Assembly: GCA_013361525.1 (NCBI GenBank)
Contig: JABFXY010000072.1
Span: forward strand, 1 to 64,000
Length of the DNA stretch: 64,000 nucleotides
Reading direction: 5' to 3'
DNA from: Polyangiaceae bacterium
GTDB taxonomy: Bacteria > Myxococcota_A > Polyangia > Polyangiales > Polyangiaceae
Of the stretch, positions 1-8,472 are shown in pieces. A program made the translations under genes and the position numbers. How positions within the stretch are numbered: position 1 is the first letter of the stretch; every line of letters starts with the position of its first letter. Below the pieces are notes generated by a model. That model ran no database searches, was not told the DNA's origin, and saw nothing but the letters and a program-made list of their open reading frames with translations.

Positions 1-240
1 CGGGCGGCGGGAAGCGTGATGGCGGCGGGGCGCCGAGCCGCGGCGGAGGCGCGGCGAATGAACGCGCCACCATTCCAAGCATCGTCACCACTTCTTTCGC
101 GTCCCCGTTGCACTGACGGCTCGGTCCAGCGACGCCCGCCCAGCGTTTCCGCGTCGGCTCGCGCCCTGCACGAACCTCGCCCGGCCGCGCGCCCTCCACC
201 CACCGCGCCTCGGCTATTGCGCAGCTCGCTTCACCAGCCC
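1..240. other. Left edge, no convincing gene
   Basis: This stretch is very GC-rich and contains open frames on both strands, but none carries a recognisable domain. A minus-strand frame starting at GTG 91 or ATG 82 stays open to the window edge and encodes an Ala/Pro-rich peptide; it could be the start of a gene that continues to the left, but composition alone can produce it. Confidence 0.3.
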
Positions 241-1116
241 TTACAACCCCAAGAGCTCAGCGAGCGCCGCGCCCGAGAGCGCCTCCCCTTCGTGCTCGAC
301 CTCGAGCAGCTCGACCGCGCCGTCACCCGTGCGAACGACGAGGCGCCCGGCGAGCAATGCTGCTTCGCCCGATAGCTCCAGCACGGCGGGGATGGCACAG
401 GCCCGTGCGCGAACGATGCTCACCGGCGTCTCCGCGATCGTCGTCGTCGCGCCGGGCGACGGCGCGAGCGCGCGAATGAGCCGCAAGATTCGATCGGTCG
501 GAGCGGCCCAGCGCAACGTGCCGTGTTCTTCGTCTTCGTCGAGGAACGGGGCCGCGGTCGCGAGCGCTTCGTCCTGCTCGATCTCGACCGGAGGAGCCCC
601 GCGTGCGAACCGCCCGCAGACGTCTCGAAGGACGGCGAGGCTCGGACGATCCAGGGCCTTCGCCAGCTGCCACGCGTTCCACGACGGATCGATCGTGAGC
701 TGCCGTTGCGCGAGGATCGCGCCGGTGTCGTACTCGTCGGCAATTCGGTGGGCAGTGACGCCGGTAACGGTATCCCCGCTGGCGATCGCCCACGACGTCG
801 GGTCGGGACCACGGTGACGCGGTAGCAGCGACGGATGCACGCCGACGCCGCCCAACCGCGCAGCTTCGACGAAGGCCGCGGGGATCCTGGTGGTCCAAAA
901 CCAGCTGACGAGCAGGTCGGGCTGGATCTCGCGAACGCGGGTGAGCAGCGCGGCGTCGGTCTTCGGCCGCTCGAGGACGCGGTCGGCGCCGATGCGTCGG
1001 ACGAGCCGCCTGCGGCCCGGGGTATCCGTCCGGCTGAGGGCGGCGAGGCGGACGTCGTGACCGTCGCGGTCGAGCAGATAGGCCGCCAGCGGCAGGCCGA
1101 AGAACACAATCTTCAT
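241..1116 (-). CDS. Formyltransferase-like protein (Fmt/ArnA family) lacking the catalytic Asn
   Basis: A 291-residue protein with the formyltransferase fold and a C-terminal Fmt_C-like region. Enzymes of this family move a formyl group from 10-formyltetrahydrofolate to an amine, as in methionyl-tRNA formyltransferase or ArnA. The signature loop is present as GVHPSLLPRHRGPDP near residues 92-106, and the Asp motif EYDTG follows. The family's essential Asn, two residues before the His, is Gly here (codon GGC, confirmed in the DNA). The C-terminal half keeps the RWAAPTDRILRLIRAL motif typical of Fmt_C. ATG start. The substrate is unknown; it may be a divergent amine formyltransferase or a non-catalytic relative. 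It faces away from the FtsEX operon and is not part of it. Confidence 0.75.
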   Translation of the reverse strand: MKIVFFGLPLAAYLLDRDGHDVRLAALSRTDTPGRRRLVRRIGADRVLERPKTDAALLTRVREIQPDLLVSWFWTTRIPAAFVEAARLGGVGVHPSLLPRHRGPDPTSWAIASGDTVTGVTAHRIADEYDTGAILAQRQLTIDPSWNAWQLAKALDRPSLAVLRDVCGRFARGAPPVEIEQDEALATAAPFLDEDEEHGTLRWAAPTDRILRLIRALAPSPGATTTIAETPVSIVRARACAIPAVLELSGEAALLAGRLVVRTGDGAVELLEVEHEGEALSGAALAELLGL

Positions 1117-1218
1117 GGCGCGAGCTTGGACGCGCGCGCCCAGGCTTTATGGCTATGACACGAGGCCCGGACGTCGAAAAGTTTTCCTGGTTCCACCCTG
1201 CTGGTAACTGGGGTCGCG

Positions 1219-2034
1219 ATGGCCGGTTCCTCCGCGCAAAGCTCGTTCCGTCATCAGGCGCTCAGGGCGGGCCACCGCTACGACCCGTCGGCTGCGTCGC
1301 GCCCGATCCTGGTCTTCGAGGACGTCTACAAGTCGTACCGCGCCGATCAGCCCGTTCTGCGCGGGATGTCGCTCGTCATCGAGCGCGGCGAGTTCGTGTT
1401 CGTCACCGGCCCCTCGGGCTCCGGCAAGAGCACGCTGCTTCGCCTGATCCACCGCACCGAGCAGGTCGACGACGGCCGCATCTTGTTCCTCGGGCGCGAT
1501 GTCGCTCGCCTCCCCGATTCGGCGGTCCCTGCCCTTCGCCGCAACGTCGGCGTGGTGTTCCAAGACTTCCGGCTCGTGCCCAGCTGGAGCGTGTTCGACA
1601 ACGTCGCGATCGCCCTCGAGGTGATCGGCCTTCCTCAGCGTCTCGTTCGGACGCGCGTCGGTGAGGCGCTCGAGCGCGTCGGCCTCGCCGGCCGCGGCGC
1701 CGACCCGGCACGGGTGCTCTCCGGCGGCGAGCAGCAGCGCGTCGCGGTCGCCCGCGCGATCGTTCACGAGCCGGCGTTGATCCTCGCCGACGAGCCCACC
1801 GGCAACCTCGATCCGCAGCTCGCGATCGACGTGCTCGGACTGTTCGAGGACATCCACGAGACGGGGACCACGGTGCTCTTCGCGACGCACGATCGGTCGC
1901 TGCTCGACGTGCGCCCGCGCCGCGTCGTCATCCTCGACGAGGGCAAAGCGACCGACGTCCCGCAAGGCCTCGCCGAAAGCGACGCCATGCTCGACGACGA
2001 CGAGTTCGAGGACATCGACATCGAGGCTGCCTGA
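1219..2034 (+). CDS. ftsE: Cell-division ABC ATPase FtsE
   Basis: ATP-binding subunit of the FtsEX complex, which sits at the division septum and couples ATP hydrolysis to periplasmic peptidoglycan hydrolysis. All ABC motifs are visible: Walker A GPSGSGKST, Q-loop FQDFRLVPSWSV, signature LSGGEQQR, Walker B ALILADEPTGNLD and the switch His in ATHD. The FQDFRL stretch is characteristic of FtsE. At 271 residues it is longer than the usual ~225: about 30 extra residues precede the ABC core and an acidic tail (DDDEFEDIDIE) follows. ftsX starts 15 nt downstream, and the EnvC-like gene follows that, so the three form an operon. The N-terminal extension could be partly artefactual if a later non-ATG start is used. 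Confidence 0.93.
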   Translation: MAGSSAQSSFRHQALRAGHRYDPSAASRPILVFEDVYKSYRADQPVLRGMSLVIERGEFVFVTGPSGSGKSTLLRLIHRTEQVDDGRILFLGRDVARLPDSAVPALRRNVGVVFQDFRLVPSWSVFDNVAIALEVIGLPQRLVRTRVGEALERVGLAGRGADPARVLSGGEQQRVAVARAIVHEPALILADEPTGNLDPQLAIDVLGLFEDIHETGTTVLFATHDRSLLDVRPRRVVILDEGKATDVPQGLAESDAMLDDDEFEDIDIEAA

Positions 2035-2049
2035 GGAGCGAAGGCGCAA

Positions 2050-2937
2050 ATGGATAGCAACGGAGCGCTCGTTTCGAGAGGAATGTTCGGCACCTGGCGC
2101 GCGGGTCGCAGCGACTGGCGTTTGCAGGTCCTCAGCATATTTTCACTCTCCGTCGCGTTCGTCTGCCTCGCGGCGGCGCTGCTGGTCGTGACGAACGTCG
2201 AGGCGCTTCGCGACCGCTGGTCGCGCGCCGGCAGGGCCACGGTCTACTTGAAGGACGGTGCGAAGGAGGGCGAGGTCGCCGCGCTGATGCAGGCGCTCTC
2301 CCAGACGGGCGGCGTTTCGCGTGTTCGGCGCGTCACGAGCGACGAGGCGCGGCGCGAGGTCGTGACCAATGACGAGGCGCTCGCCGCACTTCCAGTCGAG
2401 GCGTTCCCCGGCTCGCTCGAGGTCGCGTTCGACGACAGCATCGCCGACGAAGATCTCAAGACCATCGCGTTGAAGCTTCGGGCGCTGCCCGCCGTCGAGA
2501 CCGTGGAGACCTACGAACGCTGGACGGAGCGGCTCTCCTCGCTCCTCGGAGGCGGTGTGACCGCGGCCGCGTGTCTCGCGCTCATCGTGCTCGCCGCCGT
2601 CATCAGCGTCGTCGGATCGACGATGCGCCTGCTCTTGCAGCGCCGGAAGATCGAGGTCGAAGTGCTGCGGCTCGTCGGTGCGACCAACGGCTTCGTGCGC
2701 CGGCCGTTCGTGCTCGAAGGCGCGACGCAAGGCGCGCTCGGCGCGCTGTTCGCCGTCATGCTGCTCGGCCTGTTGTTCCTCATCGTTCGCGACCGCTTCG
2801 ATCAACAGCTCGCAAACCTGCTCGGCATCACGCCCTCGTTCCTGCCGTGGCAGGTCGCGCTCGGGATGGTGACCCTCGGCGGCCTGCTGGGTGCGATGAC
2901 GGCGTTCGTGAGCCTGCGCAAGTTGGCGAGCGTGTAA
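2050..2937 (+). CDS. ftsX: Cell-division membrane protein FtsX
   Basis: Membrane subunit of FtsEX, 295 residues. The topology is the FtsX pattern: a membrane segment at about 25-47, a periplasmic extracellular loop at about 50-165, then three further membrane segments near 170-195, 225-247 and 263-287. The loop carries the family's ECD sequence style (VYLKDGAKEGEVAALMQAL; LEVAFDD), and the cytoplasmic RKIEVEVLRLVGAT motif between membrane segments is a strong FtsX hallmark. The loop of FtsX is the docking site for EnvC-type activators in E. coli, and such a gene starts two bases after this stop codon. Confidence 0.93.
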   Translation: MDSNGALVSRGMFGTWRAGRSDWRLQVLSIFSLSVAFVCLAAALLVVTNVEALRDRWSRAGRATVYLKDGAKEGEVAALMQALSQTGGVSRVRRVTSDEARREVVTNDEALAALPVEAFPGSLEVAFDDSIADEDLKTIALKLRALPAVETVETYERWTERLSSLLGGGVTAAACLALIVLAAVISVVGSTMRLLLQRRKIEVEVLRLVGATNGFVRRPFVLEGATQGALGALFAVMLLGLLFLIVRDRFDQQLANLLGITPSFLPWQVALGMVTLGGLLGAMTAFVSLRKLASV

Positions 2938-2939
2938 CC

Positions 2940-3956
2940 ATGAAGAAGACGACCGCCGCGGTGTTGGGCTTGTTCGTCGCGCTGGGCGGCGGTGTCGCGC
3001 TGGGTGTCCCGCGCGCGCCGACGACCGCGCTGGACCAGTTCGCGGCGCAGGGCCTTCGGAAGCCCGGTCGTCCGCCGATGAAGGTCCCGACGACACCGCT
3101 CGAGGTCGACATCGCGCTCAAACAGCTCGACACCGAGAAGGCGGCGCTCGAAGAAGAGCTCGCCGGCATCGACAAAGAGCTCGTGAACACCGATGGGCGC
3201 GTCCTCGCGCGCGGGCGCACCTATTACAAGCAAGTGCGCGCCGGCCTCCTTCCCGCGGGCGGCGGCTTCGACGAGCTCGTCGATTACGCGGCTCGTGTCG
3301 AGCGCACGCGGCTCGGCCTCGCGCGCGATCTCGAGAGCCAAAAGCAGCTCCGCACGCGACGCGACGAGATCGGAGACCAGCTCCTGTCGATCGCGGCCGA
3401 CCGTGGACCGCTCGAGGCGCAGAAGAAGGCATACGACAGCGCGAAGACGGCGATGCGACAGGCGCGCGAACGCGACGACGCGTTCAACCGGGCCTTCGAT
3501 TCATCGACGGCCCCGCCGGATCAATTGACCATCTACGGCGCCGACATCGATTCGAGCGACGGCGCCGCATCGAAGGGCTTTGCAGCCCTGTCCGGGATCC
3601 TTCCACTCCCGCTCGCGGGACGCGCGCAAATCACGAAGCTCGAACGATCCGGAGCCTCGGGTCCGGCGCTCGAATTGCGCGCGCCATCGGGCGCATCGGC
3701 GCGCGCCGTTGCAGCAGGCCGCGTCGTGTTTGCCGACAAATACGAGGACGACAAGATCACCGTCATCCTCGACCACGGCGATCGCTACTTCACGGTGTAC
3801 GGCAACCTGAGCGCGGCCGAGGTTCGCGTCGGCGAGAGCATCGATTCGGGTGGTGCGCTCGGTCCTGTCACGTCGAAACGCAAAGAATCCATCCTCTATT
3901 TCGAGCTTCGCAAAGAAGGCCACGCGGTCGAGCCGGGCCCCTGGTTCGGCATCTGA
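2940..3956 (+). CDS. envC: EnvC-like divisome activator with degenerate LytM domain
   Basis: A 338-residue exported protein: signal peptide (1-25), a coiled-coil region (about 50-175) and a C-terminal LytM/M23 fold (about 215-338). In active M23 peptidases zinc is held by His/Asp and an HxH motif. Here the first His/Asp pair is replaced (ALELRAPSG) and the final motif reads ILYFELRKEG, so the HxH His is Tyr. The end (YFELRKEGHAVEPGPWFG) closely matches the C-terminus of E. coli EnvC as I know it, which is also catalytically dead and activates amidases at the septum when FtsEX releases it. The ATG is two bases after the ftsX stop, giving an ftsE-ftsX-envC operon. I infer the same role; the amidase partner is not in the window. 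Confidence 0.85.
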   Translation: MKKTTAAVLGLFVALGGGVALGVPRAPTTALDQFAAQGLRKPGRPPMKVPTTPLEVDIALKQLDTEKAALEEELAGIDKELVNTDGRVLARGRTYYKQVRAGLLPAGGGFDELVDYAARVERTRLGLARDLESQKQLRTRRDEIGDQLLSIAADRGPLEAQKKAYDSAKTAMRQARERDDAFNRAFDSSTAPPDQLTIYGADIDSSDGAASKGFAALSGILPLPLAGRAQITKLERSGASGPALELRAPSGASARAVAAGRVVFADKYEDDKITVILDHGDRYFTVYGNLSAAEVRVGESIDSGGALGPVTSKRKESILYFELRKEGHAVEPGPWFGI

Positions 3957-4008
3957 TCGCGGCCGTCGCGACGGCGCCGCCTTCCCTCGTGATAGCTTCG
4001 AGCGGGCC

Positions 4009-4515
4009 ATGAACGACGCTCGCCTCCGAGTTCGCATAGGATCGATCGCAATCGGCGCCCTCGTCGCCGTCATGTCGACGGTAGGGTGCAGCGATCCGCC
4101 GAAGCCTGTCGAAGCCGTCACATTCGAAACGGTCTGTGATGCCAAATACGACCCGACGATGGAGAAGGGTCTGAGCGTGACGAAGCTCGTGAGCCTCGAG
4201 GGTTACCTCGATATCCCCCGCGGGTTGTTCACGATGTGCAGCGACACGTGCTCGGTGAAGCTCCTGCCGGACGAGAAGGCCATCAAGGACAAAGCGCAAG
4301 ACAAAGGCATCAGCATCTCGCTCAAGATCGGGAAAGACGAAGCGCAGATGGAGGCGCTCCCCGAGAAGTACGAAGAGGACGACCTCAAGATCAAGGCGAC
4401 GGGCGGCAAGAAGGTCGGCGTCGGCTCGAAGGTACGAGTTACCGGCGAACGCCTCGGCAGCGCGAGCGACAAGACCTGTCAGATCGTGAACGTCGGCAAG
4501 ATCGAGGCCCTCTAA
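4009..4515 (+). CDS. Small lipoprotein of unknown function
   Basis: A 168-residue predicted lipoprotein. The start was placed at the ATG that opens a signal peptide ending in lipobox STVGC; a longer upstream frame would run through the end of the EnvC-like gene. The mature part is Lys/Asp-rich with three further Cys residues (FETVCDAKYD; FTMCSDTCSVK; DKTCQIV) and a β-rich C-terminal section (VGVGSKVRVTGERLG) reminiscent of OB-fold style nucleic-acid or DUF-type domains, though I cannot assign one. It lies 52 nt after the EnvC-like gene and could be co-transcribed. Confidence 0.7.
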   Translation: MNDARLRVRIGSIAIGALVAVMSTVGCSDPPKPVEAVTFETVCDAKYDPTMEKGLSVTKLVSLEGYLDIPRGLFTMCSDTCSVKLLPDEKAIKDKAQDKGISISLKIGKDEAQMEALPEKYEEDDLKIKATGGKKVGVGSKVRVTGERLGSASDKTCQIVNVGKIEAL

Positions 4516-4572
4516 CTCGGTACGCGCGGCTGGCATTGAACGCCAGCAATCGGTCGGGCATCCGAGGGGGCG

Positions 4573-5985
4573 ATGAAGGGGACCCTTTCGGCGTTGCTCG
4601 CCGTGCTCTTGCTCGTCGCCTGCGGCGACGACACGAATCCGGCGTCGGGCGGCTCGGGAGGCGCAGCGCCGGGCAATGGCGGAGGCGGCGCGGGCGGCGC
4701 CGAGAGCTCCGGCGGCGGCGTACAGAGCAACGGCGGCGCCGGCGCAGAAGGTGGAATGCCTTCGACCTCCACGGGTGGAAGCGGTGGCGAGGCAATCCCC
4801 TGTACGCCGCTCGCCGATTTGGATGCGCCGAATCCGACGCCCAGTGCCTGTGACGACAATGTTGCAATCACCTGCGGCCAAGACGGCTTTCTCGTCGAAG
4901 ACGCCTGCGCCCCGGACGAGACGTGCCACACCTACGAGCTGCAAGAGTGGACGCTGCAAGTAAACGGGGATTGGCTCGAAGGCAGACTCGTCGAATGGGC
5001 CGGCTGCATTCCGACCGACGCCGCGCCCTGCTCCCTCGAGTGGAACGGCCATTATTACGAATCGGAGCTTCCGTACTGCGAGGGGCCGGACAAAGTCTGG
5101 TGCGGGCTGCCGCCGGGGCCTGTCGACGTTTCCCCCCAATCGGGCTTCGGCACGACCGACAGCTGGCTTCATCGGCAGAGCTGCGGTGCGAACGAGATCT
5201 GCGCCGGCTCCGATACGATCGGCTCGCTCACCTGTCTTCCGGAGGACACACCGCTTTGCGACGGCACCGAGCCGTTCTGCGACAATGACACGATCGTCAG
5301 CTGCTTCGGGACGTGGGAATCCGAGCCGGGGCATCGACAAGCGCAGGCGTGCGCGGGCAGCGACGTCTGTTACGAGGGCACCTATCAGGGTAACCCGATG
5401 CCTTTCTGCAGAGCGCCGGGCGAGGTGCCGTGCGACGACGAAACCTACACTCTCCATTGCGACGTAGACGGGACGACGGTCGTCGGCTGCTGGTACGGCT
5501 TCACCTACCACCAGAGCTGCGCGACGTGCTTCGACGACGGTCAGATGGTGCCGTGCCGCTGCGATACCGCGCTCGGCGCCGGGTGCAGCACGAGCGAACA
5601 GCTGGCCTGCGTACCGAATTCGAAACCCGACTGTGATCCCGCGACGGACGCGGACTATTGCGACGGCGACATCGCCTACCGCTGCCTCGGGTATTGGGAG
5701 CCCTACGATTGCGCCGCCGAAGGGCTCGAATGCGGCGTCGGGGCGGGCGTAGCCGGGTGTCGTGCCGCCAATGCCCCGGAATGCAAAGGCACCGGGCAGA
5801 GCTGCGATGGAACGGAGATCGTCGGTTGTTGTGACTGCCAGGGCAGCTTGTTCATCCTGTTCGGCCCGCCGAATCGTCCACCTTGCGTGCCCGGCTTCGA
5901 GACGCGCGTCGATTGCGCCGATCTCGGTCTTACATATTCGTGCGAAGGGACGGCGGGCGGGTTCTTCGCGGAGTGTGATCTCTGA
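4573..5985 (+). CDS. Cys-rich secreted lipoprotein, paralogue A
   Basis: A 470-residue lipoprotein: signal peptide with lipobox LLVAC at residues 13-17, a Gly/Ser/Ala linker (about 20-75) and a Cys-rich body. Cys residues come in loose repeats built on a pattern of CDG...(F/Y)CD...C, for example TPLCDGTEPFCDNDTIVSC and DADYCDGDIAYRCLG. A good Shine-Dalgarno (GAGGGGG) precedes the ATG. The next gene (6109-7494) is a full-length paralogue, sharing the VPC/IPC-TPL opening, the CGQDG(F/Y)LVE motif and almost every Cys position. Function unknown; the architecture suggests a disulfide-stabilised outer-membrane-anchored surface protein. Confidence 0.8.
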   Translation: MKGTLSALLAVLLLVACGDDTNPASGGSGGAAPGNGGGGAGGAESSGGGVQSNGGAGAEGGMPSTSTGGSGGEAIPCTPLADLDAPNPTPSACDDNVAITCGQDGFLVEDACAPDETCHTYELQEWTLQVNGDWLEGRLVEWAGCIPTDAAPCSLEWNGHYYESELPYCEGPDKVWCGLPPGPVDVSPQSGFGTTDSWLHRQSCGANEICAGSDTIGSLTCLPEDTPLCDGTEPFCDNDTIVSCFGTWESEPGHRQAQACAGSDVCYEGTYQGNPMPFCRAPGEVPCDDETYTLHCDVDGTTVVGCWYGFTYHQSCATCFDDGQMVPCRCDTALGAGCSTSEQLACVPNSKPDCDPATDADYCDGDIAYRCLGYWEPYDCAAEGLECGVGAGVAGCRAANAPECKGTGQSCDGTEIVGCCDCQGSLFILFGPPNRPPCVPGFETRVDCADLGLTYSCEGTAGGFFAECDL

Positions 5986-6108
5986 CCTCCGGGGTCGACC
6001 GAAGCTCCGACGAGCCGACCACGGCGCCAGGCTCCTCCAAAGGCTCAGAGGCCCTCAAAACACCTCATCGTTCCGAACGCGACTCGAACGCGCGGCATCG
6101 GAGGGCCC

Positions 6109-7494
6109 ATGAAAACGGGCCTCCCGATCCTGCTGTGTGCGCTCACACTCGTCGCTTGTGGGGACGATGATGGTCCCTCCACCGGCGGGTCCGGCGCGAG
6201 CCCGCCGAGCGACGGCGGGGCGGGCGCGACGGGTGGGGCCGGTGGAACCGCAACGACAGGCGGCACGGGTGGCACGGGTGGCGCCCCGACGACGTCCGTC
6301 GGAGGCAGCGGTGGGAGCGGCGGAGAGGGCGTCCCTTGCACGCCTCTTTCGGATGTCGATGCGGTCAATCCGACGCCGGGCTCCTGCGAGAACAACGTTG
6401 CCGTGACGTGCGGCCAAGACGGCTACTTGGTCGAAGAGCCATGCGCCGCCGACGAGACATGTCTCACGTACGACATCCAGGAATGGATCATTTTGCCGTC
6501 GACTGAGTTGGCCGAAGGCCGTCTCGTCGAATGGGCAGGCTGCGTTCAAACCGACGCGCCGGAGTGTGTGATGCAATTGGTGGGTTCCCACTACGAGCCC
6601 GAGCCGGGGCATTGCGACGGCGCCGACAAGTTGGAATGCTTCCTTCCGCCGAACCCCGGCCTGATCGGCCCGAGAGTGTACGGGACAGAACACGGCTATC
6701 TGCTTCGGGAGAGCTGCGGCGTGGACGAAAAATGCGTCGTCTCCAACCCCCTCTATGGCACCCTCGCGTGCATCCCGGAAGACACCCCGCCGTGCGACGG
6801 GACCGAGCCGTTCTGCGACGGGGACACGATCATCCGCTGCCAGGGCGCATCGGAGTCCGACCCCGGCTATCAGTGGCCGGAAGCCTGCAACATACCGGGC
6901 ACGATTTGCTATCAAACAGGCAATTTCGTCGCCTATTGCGACGTACCCGGTGAGGTTGCTTGCGACGACAATTCGTTCGCGACTGCATGTGAAGATGCGG
7001 CCACGATCGTCTATTGCCAGGCCGGCTTCACGCACCACACCGACTGCTCGACGTGCATCGAGGACGGGCAGCAGGTGCCCTGCCGCTGCGACACCGAGAT
7101 CAGCTCGGGGTGCAGCAACAATTCGAAAATCGTCTGCGCACCCGATTCGGAGCCTGATTGTGACCCCCAAACCGAAGCCGACTATTGCGCGGGCGACGTG
7201 GCCTATCGGTGTATCGGTCGCTGGGAGGCTTTCGATTGCGGCACGGAAGGGCTGCAATGCGACGTCGCCGACGGCGTGGCCGGGTGCCGCGCGGCAGACG
7301 CCCCGCTGTCCTCTTCACAAAGCTGCGAGGGCACCGAGCTCGTCGGGTACTGCCATTGTACCGGTGAGATGTTCGGCTTCTTCGGCCCATCGGTCCCGTG
7401 CGTGCCCGGCTATGAGATCCGGTTCGATTGCGCGAGCCTCGTGCCGCCGCATTCCTGCGACGATAACGGCTTCTTTCCGCAGTGCGAGCTCTGA
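6109..7494 (+). CDS. Cys-rich secreted lipoprotein, paralogue B
   Basis: A 461-residue lipoprotein and tandem paralogue of the preceding gene. It has a signal peptide with lipobox LTLVAC, a Gly/Thr-rich linker (about 20-72), then a Cys-rich body colinear with paralogue A (GQDGYLVEEPC, DTPPCDGTEPFCDGDTI, EADYCAGDVAYRCIGRWE). A GGAGGG Shine-Dalgarno lies just before the ATG. The linkers and some loops have diverged strongly while the Cys frame is kept, so the duplication is not recent. No enzymatic motif is visible. Confidence 0.8.
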   Translation: MKTGLPILLCALTLVACGDDDGPSTGGSGASPPSDGGAGATGGAGGTATTGGTGGTGGAPTTSVGGSGGSGGEGVPCTPLSDVDAVNPTPGSCENNVAVTCGQDGYLVEEPCAADETCLTYDIQEWIILPSTELAEGRLVEWAGCVQTDAPECVMQLVGSHYEPEPGHCDGADKLECFLPPNPGLIGPRVYGTEHGYLLRESCGVDEKCVVSNPLYGTLACIPEDTPPCDGTEPFCDGDTIIRCQGASESDPGYQWPEACNIPGTICYQTGNFVAYCDVPGEVACDDNSFATACEDAATIVYCQAGFTHHTDCSTCIEDGQQVPCRCDTEISSGCSNNSKIVCAPDSEPDCDPQTEADYCAGDVAYRCIGRWEAFDCGTEGLQCDVADGVAGCRAADAPLSSSQSCEGTELVGYCHCTGEMFGFFGPSVPCVPGYEIRFDCASLVPPHSCDDNGFFPQCEL

Positions 7495-7545
7495 ACGTGA
7501 CGGCGTTCACGAGCGCCCGCGCCAAAGTTTCGGCATGATGCTTTG

Positions 7546-8472
7546 GTGGAGTCCCGCCGAGCCATCGTCCAGCGCCGCTCGATCCTCGCCTTGTTCGGCG
7601 CTGGGCTCATCGGTTGCTCGCAATCGGCACCGCGCAACGAGCGAGCGAAAACGGCCACACCCAACGCGGGTTGGCAGGAGGCATCGTTCGATCCGGACGG
7701 TGATCAGCCGGACGGGCAGCGAGCGGCGGTCTTCGCCCCCGAAGGTTCCGCGGATTGGCCCGTGCTCGTCGCATTGCACGGGCGCGGCGAAGCAGGCCGC
7801 GGCCTCGACGCCGGCGCGCGCGGTTGGCGCGACGATTACGATCTCGATTTGGTGCGCGAGCGGCTCGAAAAGGGTGAGCTCGCGGAAGCCGACGTGCACG
7901 CGATGCTCTCGGACACGCGGCTCGCGTCCATCCGCGCGTCGCTCTCGGCGTCGCCGTGGAAAGGCGTCGTGGTCGCGTGCCCTTACACCCCGATTCCGAG
8001 CGGGCACGAGCCGAAAGACTGGGCACCGTTCGGGAGCTTTCTGTCGCATCGGCTCCTACCCAAGGTCGCCGAGATGAAGAAAGGCTCGGTCGATTCCAAT
8101 GCGACCGGGATCGACGGCGTCAGCATGGGCGGGCGTTGGGCGCTCGATCTCGGCTTCGCGATGCCGGAGGTTTGGGCTTCCGTGGGGGCGCTCCAGCCGG
8201 CAATTCGCGTCGAAGAGGCTGCGACGATCGCCGACCGCGCGGCGAGCGCGTCCGAGAAGCGAAAACAGAAGATCCGCCTCGTCTCGAGCGCGGAGGATCC
8301 ATTCCTCGAGCCGACGATGGCGCTCGCGAAGGAGCTCGAGGCTCGGAAGATCGAGCACCAGCTCATCGTGACCGCAGGCCCGCACGACTATATTTGGAAC
8401 CGCGGACCAGGCAGCGCCGAGCTGCTCGTCTACCACGAGCGTGTGCTCAGGGGCCTTTCGCCCCCGACATGA
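7546..8472 (+). CDS. Exported α/β-hydrolase (esterase)
   Basis: About 308 residues. The N-terminus has Arg residues, a hydrophobic stretch and lipobox GLIGC, so it is probably a lipoprotein. The hydrolase core shows an oxyanion HGRGEAG segment, the nucleophile elbow GVSMGG, a candidate Asp in SSAEDPF and a candidate His in AGPHDY, the usual order of the triad. This resembles the PHB-depolymerase/phospholipase-carboxylesterase group; the substrate cannot be read from sequence. The start is either TTG 7543 or GTG 7546; the GTG is preferred. Its last 26 nt overlap the end of the convergent esterase gene. Confidence 0.75.
   Translation: MESRRAIVQRRSILALFGAGLIGCSQSAPRNERAKTATPNAGWQEASFDPDGDQPDGQRAAVFAPEGSADWPVLVALHGRGEAGRGLDAGARGWRDDYDLDLVRERLEKGELAEADVHAMLSDTRLASIRASLSASPWKGVVVACPYTPIPSGHEPKDWAPFGSFLSHRLLPKVAEMKKGSVDSNATGIDGVSMGGRWALDLGFAMPEVWASVGALQPAIRVEEAATIADRAASASEKRKQKIRLVSSAEDPFLEPTMALAKELEARKIEHQLIVTAGPHDYIWNRGPGSAELLVYHERVLRGLSPPT

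Noticed and set aside
16..375. 119-residue plus-strand frame at the left edge
   Set aside because: It overlaps the formyltransferase-like gene on the other strand, has no domain and a composition typical of GC-driven open frames.
3962..3975. GCCGTCGCGACGGC 14-bp palindrome after the EnvC-like gene
   Set aside because: Such palindromes are common by chance at this GC content, and there is no loop or U-tract to support a terminator.
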